Shown piece by piece: positions 13,911 through 18,779 of a DNA stretch of 18,779 nucleotides (its first letter is position 1; each line of letters opens with the position of its first letter). The notes beneath the pieces were generated by a model that worked only from the letters and a program-made list of their open reading frames with translations, made no database searches and was not told the origin of the DNA. The position numbers and the translations under genes were made by a program. The stretch comes from an uncultured Corynebacterium sp. (GTDB lineage: Bacteria > Actinomycetota > Actinomycetes > Mycobacteriales > Mycobacteriaceae): positions 1 through 18,779 of the forward strand of contig CAMIPB010000035.1 in the NCBI GenBank assembly GCA_946223355.1. The letters run 5' to 3'.

Positions 13911-14055
13911 CTTGAGGGCAAACTACTCATTGCTATGAATATTTTTCAGGTTTTATCGGCGTTTGTTGAATGAATTACAGAAAAATGAGACAAGTACGAT
14001 GTAGGTTAGCTGTAACAAAAGATTAGTTAGTAACCCCGGAAGGAAGAATTTCCAC
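13911..14055 (+). promoter_or_regulatory. lysC upstream region
   Basis: This AT-rich gap between the divergent permease and lysC holds the lysC-asd promoter. TACGAT (13995-14000) is the best -10 candidate; TTGAAT (13966-13971) and TTACAG (13975-13980) are upstream T-rich boxes at non-ideal spacing. The Shine-Dalgarno GGAAGGAAG (14038-14046) precedes the GTG at 14056. I see no lysine riboswitch. Confidence 0.4.
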
Positions 14056-15318
14056 GTGGCACTCATTGTGCAAAAATACGGAGGCTCCTCACTGGAAAGC
14101 GCCGAGCGCATCCGTGCAGTAGCCGAGCGCATCGTTGCCACCAAAAAGGCCGGAAACGATGTCGTGGTTGTGTGCTCCGCGATGGGCGATACCACCGATG
14201 AATTATTAGAACTGGCAGAGCAGGTAAACCCCGTCCCACCTCAGAGGGAAATGGATATGTTGCTGACCGCTGGTGAGCGCATTTCCAACGCGTTGGTGGC
14301 AATGGCTGTGGAGTCTTTTGGTGCCACTGCTCGTTCCTTCACCGGCTCCCAGGCGGGAGTCTTGACCACCGAACGCCACGGCAACGCGCGCATTATCGAC
14401 GTCACCCCAGGACGCATTCAAGAAGCACTGGATAAAGGGCACATCTGTATCGTCGCAGGCTTTCAAGGCGTTAATAAGGACACCCGCGACGTCACTACTT
14501 TGGGTCGTGGCGGCTCAGACACCACGGCTGTTGCGCTGGCCGCAGCACTGGGCGCGGATGAGTGTGAGATCTACTCGGACGTCGATGGCGTCTACACTGC
14601 CGATCCTCGTATCGTGCCCGATGCCCGCAAACTAGACAAAATTTCTTTTGAAGAAATGCTGGAGATGGCGGCCGTCGGCTCCAAAATCCTTGTTTTACGC
14701 AGCGTGGAATACGCCCGTGCATTCAATGTCCCACTTCGTGTTCGCTCGTCATACAGTCAAGAATCCGGCACCCTGATTGTCGGCTCAATGGAGGATATTC
14801 CCGTGGAAGAAGCAGTACTTACCGGTGTAGCAACTGACAAGTCCGAGGCCAAGGTCACCATCCTCGGTATTCCTGATAAGCCAGGGGAGGCCGCCAAGGT
14901 TTTCCGCGCCATTGCAGATGCCGAGATCAACATCGATATGGTCCTACAGAATGTCTCCCGCCTCGAGGACGGCGCTACCGATATCACCTTCACTTGTCCG
15001 CGCTCCGACGGTCCGCGTGCGGTTGAGATTTTAAAGAAGCTCTGCGGCGACGGGCGTAATCAGGTGCTTTACGACGACCAGGTGGGCAAGGTTTCACTTG
15101 TCGGCGCCGGCATGAAGTCGCACCCAGGGGTGACCGCTGATTTCACCGAGGCGTTGCGTGATGTGGGAGTGAACATGGAACTCATCTCTACCTCTGAAAT
15201 CCGTATTTCTGTCCTAATCCGCGAGGCAGATCTGGACAAAGCTGCCCGCGCATTGCACGATCGATTCCAGCTAGGTGGCGAGGAAGTTGCCACCGTTTAC
15301 GCCGGAACAGGAAGGTAA
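14056..15318 (+). CDS. lysC: Aspartate kinase, alpha subunit
   Basis: Phosphorylates aspartate, the first step toward lysine/diaminopimelate, threonine, methionine and isoleucine. The 420-residue protein is nearly identical to the C. glutamicum enzyme: KYGGSSL at the N-terminus, GERISNAL, TTLGRGGSDTTAVALA, EIYSDVDGVYTADPRIV, then two ACT domains (about 265-335 and 345-420). The positions where feedback-resistant C. glutamicum alleles arise (Ala279, Ser301, Thr308, Thr311) keep the wild-type residues, so the enzyme should be inhibited by lysine plus threonine. The GTG start has a strong Shine-Dalgarno sequence upstream. asd follows after 8 nt, as one operon. Confidence 0.97.
   Translation: MALIVQKYGGSSLESAERIRAVAERIVATKKAGNDVVVVCSAMGDTTDELLELAEQVNPVPPQREMDMLLTAGERISNALVAMAVESFGATARSFTGSQAGVLTTERHGNARIIDVTPGRIQEALDKGHICIVAGFQGVNKDTRDVTTLGRGGSDTTAVALAAALGADECEIYSDVDGVYTADPRIVPDARKLDKISFEEMLEMAAVGSKILVLRSVEYARAFNVPLRVRSSYSQESGTLIVGSMEDIPVEEAVLTGVATDKSEAKVTILGIPDKPGEAAKVFRAIADAEINIDMVLQNVSRLEDGATDITFTCPRSDGPRAVEILKKLCGDGRNQVLYDDQVGKVSLVGAGMKSHPGVTADFTEALRDVGVNMELISTSEIRISVLIREADLDKAARALHDRFQLGGEEVATVYAGTGR
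14803..15318 (+). CDS. lysC: Aspartate kinase, beta subunit (internal in-frame start)
   Basis: In C. glutamicum lysC encodes a second, shorter subunit from an in-frame start, and the enzyme is an alpha2beta2 tetramer. Here GTG 14803 (Val250 of the alpha chain) is preceded by the Shine-Dalgarno GGAGGAT at 14790-14796, with about 6 nt spacing. This would give a 171-residue protein holding just the two regulatory ACT domains. The length matches the known beta subunit closely. ATG 14788 is a weaker alternative. Confidence 0.75.
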   Translation: MEEAVLTGVATDKSEAKVTILGIPDKPGEAAKVFRAIADAEINIDMVLQNVSRLEDGATDITFTCPRSDGPRAVEILKKLCGDGRNQVLYDDQVGKVSLVGAGMKSHPGVTADFTEALRDVGVNMELISTSEIRISVLIREADLDKAARALHDRFQLGGEEVATVYAGTGR

Positions 15319-15326
15319 TTTTCACC

Positions 15327-16367
15327 ATGACCACGATTGCAGTTGTAGGTGCTACCGGCCAGGTAGGTCGCGTTATGCGCGCTATTTTGGAAGAGCGCAA
15401 CTTCCCGGCGGATAAGGTCCGCTTCTTCGCTTCCCCGCGTTCTGCCGGTACTGAGCTGGTATTCCGCGGTGAGTCCATCCCTGTGGAGGACCTCACCCAA
15501 GTTACTCCCGAGACAATCGCGGACGTCGATATCGCCCTGTTTTCCGCAGGCGGTGCAACCTCTCGCGAGTGGGCACCGGTGTTCACACAGGCTGGCGCCA
15601 CTGTCGTAGATAATTCTTCTGCATACCGTAAGGACCCAGAAGTTCCGCTCGTCGTCTCTGAGGTCAACCCGCAGGACGCGAAAAACACCCCGAAGGGCAT
15701 CATTGCCAACCCAAACTGCACCACCATGGCCGCGATGCCGGTGTTAAAGGTGCTTAATGACGCCGCAGGACTGCGTCGCTTAAATGTATCTTCCTACCAG
15801 GCGGTATCCGGTTCTGGCCTGGCTGGCGTTGAGGCTTTGGTCAAGCAAGTGGACGAAATCGGCGAGCATAACATTGATTTGGTTCACGCTGAATCTCCCA
15901 ACACTGCAACGGACTCCGATGACTTTGGCCCGTACACCGACGCCATTGCCTACAACGCTTTGCCGATGGCCGGCAACCTCGTCGACGACGGCTCCGGTGA
16001 GACCGACGAGGAACAGAAGCTGCGCAATGAGTCCCGCAAAATTTTGGGACTGCCTGAGTTGAAAGTCTCCGGCACCTGCGTACGCATTCCGGTATTTACT
16101 GGCCACACCTTGACCATTCATGCTGAGTTCGATCGCGCCATCACCCCGCAACAAGCCGAGGAGCTGTTGGCCTCCGCGCCAGGGGTCAAGCTCGTTAGCG
16201 TTCCGACGCCGCGCGCGGCCGCCGGCATCGACGAATCCCTGGTAGGGCGCATTCGACAGGATCAATCCGTAGATGACGGCCGCGGACTCGTATTCGTAGT
16301 TTCCGGCGACAATTTGCGCAAGGGTGCGGCGCTCAACACGATTCAGATCGCGGAATTGTTGGTTTAG
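15327..16367 (+). CDS. asd: Aspartate-semialdehyde dehydrogenase
   Basis: Reduces aspartyl phosphate to aspartate semialdehyde with NADPH, the branch point between diaminopimelate/lysine and homoserine-derived amino acids. The 346-residue protein has the N-terminal nucleotide-binding motif VVGATGQVG, the phosphate-binding FFASPRSAG, the nucleophile Cys131 in NPNCTTMA, SSYQAVSGSGLAG, and the catalytic His260 in FTGHTLTIH. The Shine-Dalgarno GGAAGG lies in the end of lysC, 8 nt of spacer separate the genes, and translation is probably coupled. A hairpin terminator follows. Confidence 0.97.
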   Translation: MTTIAVVGATGQVGRVMRAILEERNFPADKVRFFASPRSAGTELVFRGESIPVEDLTQVTPETIADVDIALFSAGGATSREWAPVFTQAGATVVDNSSAYRKDPEVPLVVSEVNPQDAKNTPKGIIANPNCTTMAAMPVLKVLNDAAGLRRLNVSSYQAVSGSGLAGVEALVKQVDEIGEHNIDLVHAESPNTATDSDDFGPYTDAIAYNALPMAGNLVDDGSGETDEEQKLRNESRKILGLPELKVSGTCVRIPVFTGHTLTIHAEFDRAITPQQAEELLASAPGVKLVSVPTPRAAAGIDESLVGRIRQDQSVDDGRGLVFVVSGDNLRKGAALNTIQIAELLV

Positions 16368-16375
16368 TTTTGCCG

Positions 16376-16410
16376 CCGCAGTGCGCGCTACTCGCAGCAC
16401 TGCGGATTTT
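16376..16410 (+). terminator. Intrinsic terminator of the lysC-asd operon
   Basis: A perfect 9-bp stem, CCGCAGTGC (16376-16384) with GCACTGCGG (16397-16405), encloses a 12-nt loop and is followed by ATTTT. It starts 9 nt after the asd stop and ends next to the stop of the convergent membrane-protein gene. On the minus strand the stem is followed by only a short mixed tract, so it probably acts mainly on plus-strand transcripts. Confidence 0.8.
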
Positions 16411-17721
16411 CTATTCTGGCTTGGTGTGTTGCACGTAAACGACCGATGGCTCTGGCTCGTTGCGGTCGTAGTCTTCCAGTTCGTCGTCTTGCTCAAGTTC
16501 GTCGTGGATTTCTTCGGCGATGGCATTGATGAAGTCTTCTGTCTTCATATTGGAAGCCTTAGCCAACCTGCGCAGCTCGCGCTGGTTTTTCTTGGTGAAA
16601 CGCTCACGAGGGTCGAGTTTGCGCTGGACCAATACCGTTGCACGCTCGCGACGATCGGCTTCCTCGGTGAGCTTGGAACGGTTGGATAGCCAGCCCCACG
16701 CCATTACGGCAATCATGAGCAAGCCCAAGTAACCGAGAATTGGGTAGACCCAACCGACGAGTGCCTTGAATCCAACGAAGGACAAGATGAAGCCAATGAT
16801 GCAGGCAGTTGCGTAGACCTTGTAGAAGTTTTCACGCTTATCGCGGGTCAAACGCTTAGCCATTGCATAGAACATGCCAACCGCGGTGTTGAAGATCATG
16901 CCGAAGACGATGATGGTCATTACGTAGCTCAGAGCAGGGGAAATCTCATTGATGAGCATTAGTACCGGCAAGTCAGAGCCGTTTACCTCAGGTGCCACGA
17001 AGTAGAGGGACACTACCAAAAGTGCCAGTAGGAGCAGGTAGACAAATCCACCCATGAGGCCTCCCCAACCCACAGCGCGGGAATCGAGGAAATTACCACC
17101 AATAACAATTGACATTGACACGGCGCACATTGCGTTCAAACCGGTGTAGTTCAGTGCGGAGACCCACCAGTTAGGCAACGTCGTGTCAACGTTATTGACG
17201 GCAAAATCATGTGCTGTGGACAGTTGCACGTCAGACTGAACAATGGTGATGACGGTTGCGGCCACTATGAAAACGATGATGAATGGTGTGATGAGGCCGA
17301 TGACGGTGGTTACGCGATCGACGTCGAGAAGCCCGGTGAGCAACACAAGGACCAGCATGATGGTGCCGCCAATCCAAGTGCTAATGCCAAACTGTTGTTC
17401 TAAGTTGGCGCCGCCGCCGGCAAACATCACGAAGCCGATGGAAAAGAGAGTAAGTAGTGTGGACCAGTCCAGAATGCGGGAAATGAACGGGCCTGAAACC
17501 TTGCCATAGACTGCTGTGTGTTCCTCTGCCTGGAAATAGCTACCTAGCTGTAGCATTGCGATACCCGCGATCATCATTAACGCTGCAGCGACAGCCACGC
17601 CCCACAGGCCTTCGTTGCCGAAAGCGACAAAATACTGCATTGCCTCTTGGCCGGAAGCGAATCCAGCACCCACAATGACGCCAATAAACGCCATAGCAAT
17701 ACCAATTGCACGTTTAATCAT
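16411..17721 (-). CDS. YkvI-family integral membrane protein
   Basis: A membrane protein of 436 residues with about ten to eleven hydrophobic segments. The first segment contains MIKRAIGIAMAFIGVIVGAGFASGQEAMQYF; the GAGFASGQE signature is typical of the uncharacterised YkvI family, which belongs to the LeuT-fold/APC-type transporter group. The substrate is unknown. The last 80 or so residues form a hydrophilic cytoplasmic tail: a basic stretch (RRERATVLVQRKLDPRERFTKK), then a strongly acidic one (EEIHDELEQDDELEDYDRNEPEP). I chose ATG 17721 since it begins the conserved family N-terminus; ATG 17769 would add 16 hydrophilic residues, and neither has a good Shine-Dalgarno sequence. It lies downstream of sigC on the same strand, so cotranscription is possible. 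Confidence 0.82.
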   Translation of the reverse strand: MIKRAIGIAMAFIGVIVGAGFASGQEAMQYFVAFGNEGLWGVAVAAALMMIAGIAMLQLGSYFQAEEHTAVYGKVSGPFISRILDWSTLLTLFSIGFVMFAGGGANLEQQFGISTWIGGTIMLVLVLLTGLLDVDRVTTVIGLITPFIIVFIVAATVITIVQSDVQLSTAHDFAVNNVDTTLPNWWVSALNYTGLNAMCAVSMSIVIGGNFLDSRAVGWGGLMGGFVYLLLLALLVVSLYFVAPEVNGSDLPVLMLINEISPALSYVMTIIVFGMIFNTAVGMFYAMAKRLTRDKRENFYKVYATACIIGFILSFVGFKALVGWVYPILGYLGLLMIAVMAWGWLSNRSKLTEEADRRERATVLVQRKLDPRERFTKKNQRELRRLAKASNMKTEDFINAIAEEIHDELEQDDELEDYDRNEPEPSVVYVQHTKPE

Positions 17722-17858
17722 GGTGAAAGAAAAAGACTCCGATTCTGCGCGTGCCGCACACCACCTCATTGTCCCAAAAGGGCGTGCGGGTCGACGTTCG
17801 ATTGAGCACGCGTCACTCTTACTAGACTAACCAGAATCCCTGAGGAAGGGCATATTCA

Positions 17859-17875
17859 AAAGGCCTGGGCCTGTT
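17859..17875 (-). terminator. Weak candidate terminator after sigC
   Basis: On the minus strand AGGC-CCAG-GCCT is followed by TTTTGAA. The stem is only 4 to 5 bp, so termination would be weak. The rest of the gap between sigC and the YkvI-family gene (17722-17944) shows only a TAGTCT box near 17828-17823 as a possible -10, and no gene. Confidence 0.3.
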
Positions 17876-17944
17876 AAAAGTTCGTAACGATTGGTGCGCG
17901 TGTGGTGAAGGTAAGGTTTGTTATTCGCGGTTTTTCGAGGTGAG

Positions 17945-18550
17945 CTAGTGTAAGCCATGTGCGTCGTTGTTCGGTGAGGCGGCGTCGTTAGGCGTGCTTC
18001 CTGCAATGAGGTCCTTGCGTGCGCGGGCGACGCGCGAACGGATAGTGCCCACTCGTACCCCTGTAATCTTGGCGGCCTCTTCATAGGTGTATCCCAGAAC
18101 CTGGGTCAGGATGAGTGCTTCTCTGCGCCTCGGCTCCAGCGCATCAATCAATGTCTGCGCATCAATCCACTCGCTCCATGTAGTGGAATCACTGGTCTTG
18201 TTGAAAGCAGACGGGCTGGTGTGGGCAGCATCTTCGTATTCCACGGCGGATTTGCGTGGGCGGGCCATGTCGTGGCGGATGTTGTCTACCCAAACCCGAC
18301 GTGCGAGGGAGAGTAGCCACGTGCGTGCTGAGGACCGTGCTGCGAAGCGGGGGAGTGCGCTAATGACTCGGAGGTAGGTTTCTTGGGTGAGATCATCAGC
18401 GAGGTCGCGCCCACCGAGGTGAGCTAGAAGACGCCAGACATCATCTTGTGTGCGGCGGATGAATTCCGTGAGTGCCGCGCGATCGCCGCGACCAGCCTTG
18501 AGAGCTAGTTCGGTGACGAGCGCGTCGTCTTCTTCGGAATGATGTGCCAC
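17945..18550 (-). CDS. sigC: ECF-type RNA polymerase sigma factor SigC
   Basis: A group IV sigma factor of about 201 residues. Region 2 is recognisable (ALTEFIRRTQDDVWRLLAHLGGRDLADDLTQETYLRVISALPRF, then TWLLSLARRVWVDNIRHDMARPR), as is region 4 with its helix-turn-helix (LEPRRREALILTQVLGYTYEEAAKITGVRVGTIRSRVARARKDL). I name it SigC by position, downstream of asd in corynebacteria, and by its similarity to actinobacterial SigC. In C. glutamicum SigC controls a quinol-oxidase branch of respiration and in M. tuberculosis SigC is linked to copper. I chose GTG 18550 because TAATCT lies exactly 7 nt upstream and no Shine-Dalgarno exists, the leaderless pattern; an in-frame TTG at 18592 is less likely. 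No anti-sigma gene is visible nearby. The neighbouring multicopper oxidase suggests a copper or redox link. Confidence 0.88.
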   Translation of the reverse strand: MAHHSEEDDALVTELALKAGRGDRAALTEFIRRTQDDVWRLLAHLGGRDLADDLTQETYLRVISALPRFAARSSARTWLLSLARRVWVDNIRHDMARPRKSAVEYEDAAHTSPSAFNKTSDSTTWSEWIDAQTLIDALEPRRREALILTQVLGYTYEEAAKITGVRVGTIRSRVARARKDLIAGSTPNDAASPNNDAHGLH

Positions 18551-18585
18551 CTTTGTGAGATTACCAGCAACTTTCCGGTGGATAC
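18551..18585 (-). promoter_or_regulatory. Likely leaderless sigC promoter
   Basis: TAATCT (18563-18558) matches the TANNNT -10 pattern and ends 7 nt before the GTG at 18550, so the mRNA would begin at or beside the start codon. No standard TTGACA-like -35 is visible; GGAAAG about 7 nt upstream of the -10 is too close to serve as one. Confidence 0.45.
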
Positions 18586-18679
18586 GCCCCAAAATCCATG
18601 CGGGTGTGGCGGATCTTGGGCGGCTGACTCATTATGGGGTGTGGGTCATGGGGTTCGGCGCTCAACCCTGCTGTGGGGG

Positions 18680-18779
18680 TTACTCGTAGCGAAGCGAGCT
18701 GACCATCCCGGTTTCCATGTGATAAGCGTTATGGCAGTGAAATGCCCACTCACCGGGGTTGTCAGCGATCAGGTCGGCG
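18680..18779 (-). CDS. Multicopper oxidase, C-terminal fragment
   Basis: Reading leftward from the window edge, the minus strand encodes 32 residues ending in GEWAFHCHNAYHMETGMVSSLRYE and a TAA stop (18682-18680). HCHNAYHMETGM is the last copper-binding motif of multicopper oxidases (HCHxxxHxxxxM). It supplies ligands to the type 1 and type 3 coppers, and the final Met is the axial type 1 ligand. The remainder of the gene, with the other three copper motifs and any Tat signal, lies beyond the right edge. Such enzymes oxidise Cu(I) or organic substrates with oxygen and often protect against copper. It is upstream of sigC on the same strand, with 129 nt between its stop and the preferred sigC start. 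Confidence 0.9.
   Translation of the reverse strand, partial: ADLIADNPGEWAFHCHNAYHMETGMVSSLRYE

Noticed and set aside
13911..14055. Lysine riboswitch upstream of lysC
   Set aside because: The gap is AT-rich and about 145 nt, with no multi-helix core; Corynebacterium lysC is regulated at enzyme level.
15780..16526. 248-codon minus-strand ORF over asd and the terminator
   Set aside because: It runs antisense through asd and across the intrinsic terminator into another gene; no family features.
1..18779. Mobile element, prophage, CRISPR or defence island
   Set aside because: No transposase, integrase, repeat array or toxin-like gene was seen; all genes fit the core corynebacterial chromosome.

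Overview
The window looks like the chromosome of a Corynebacterium species. The gene order tRNA-Ser / ffs / aspartate aminotransferase / dnaX / ybaB / recR // gatD-murT / dnaQ-like / leuA // lysC-asd / membrane protein / sigC is the corynebacterial arrangement. LysC, Asd, LeuA and the aminotransferase read very close to what I remember of the C. glutamicum proteins. Base composition is moderately GC-rich. Several genes lack a Shine-Dalgarno sequence and carry a TANNNT box just upstream of the start codon, as is common for leaderless actinobacterial mRNAs. I cannot name the species. I see no mobile element, CRISPR array, integrase or phage gene: this is core chromosome.

Layout. Positions 1-53 hold the 5' part of tRNA-Ser(GGA) on the minus strand, cut by the window edge. 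About 205-303 is the SRP 4.5S RNA on plus. Positions 450-6050 (plus) carry the aspartate aminotransferase, a conserved hypothetical protein with a possible SUFU-like fold, dnaX, ybaB and recR: amino-acid metabolism followed by a replication/repair block. Positions 6063-11723 (minus, transcribed right to left) carry leuA with an upstream leader peptide and competing RNA hairpins, a dnaQ-like gene whose nuclease residues are all lost, then murT and gatD, the lipid II amidation pair. Divergent from leuA is a PIG-V-like GT-C glycosyltransferase (plus), which ends tail to tail, with overlapping stop codons, against a DMT-type permease (minus). Then come lysC (with an internal start for the beta subunit) and asd (plus), closed by an intrinsic terminator. 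On minus follow a YkvI-family membrane protein, the ECF sigma factor sigC and the extreme C-terminus of a multicopper oxidase at the right edge.

How they work together. lysC-asd form the entry of the aspartate pathway and leuA that of leucine synthesis. The leuA leader has a short Leu-codon ORF whose last codons are one arm of a hairpin, the design expected of leucine-sensing attenuation. murT-gatD modify peptidoglycan precursors, for which the aspartate pathway supplies diaminopimelate. dnaX, ybaB and recR serve replication and recombination. sigC beside a copper oxidase fits a redox/copper stress theme.

The points most worth a second look are the catalytically dead DnaQ-BRCT-Arg-rich protein, the MurT that lacks most of its zinc-ribbon cysteines, the leuA leader, and two convergent junctions built around CTAG-sharing stop codons, one apparently duplicated. 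I did not find a clearly novel multi-gene system.
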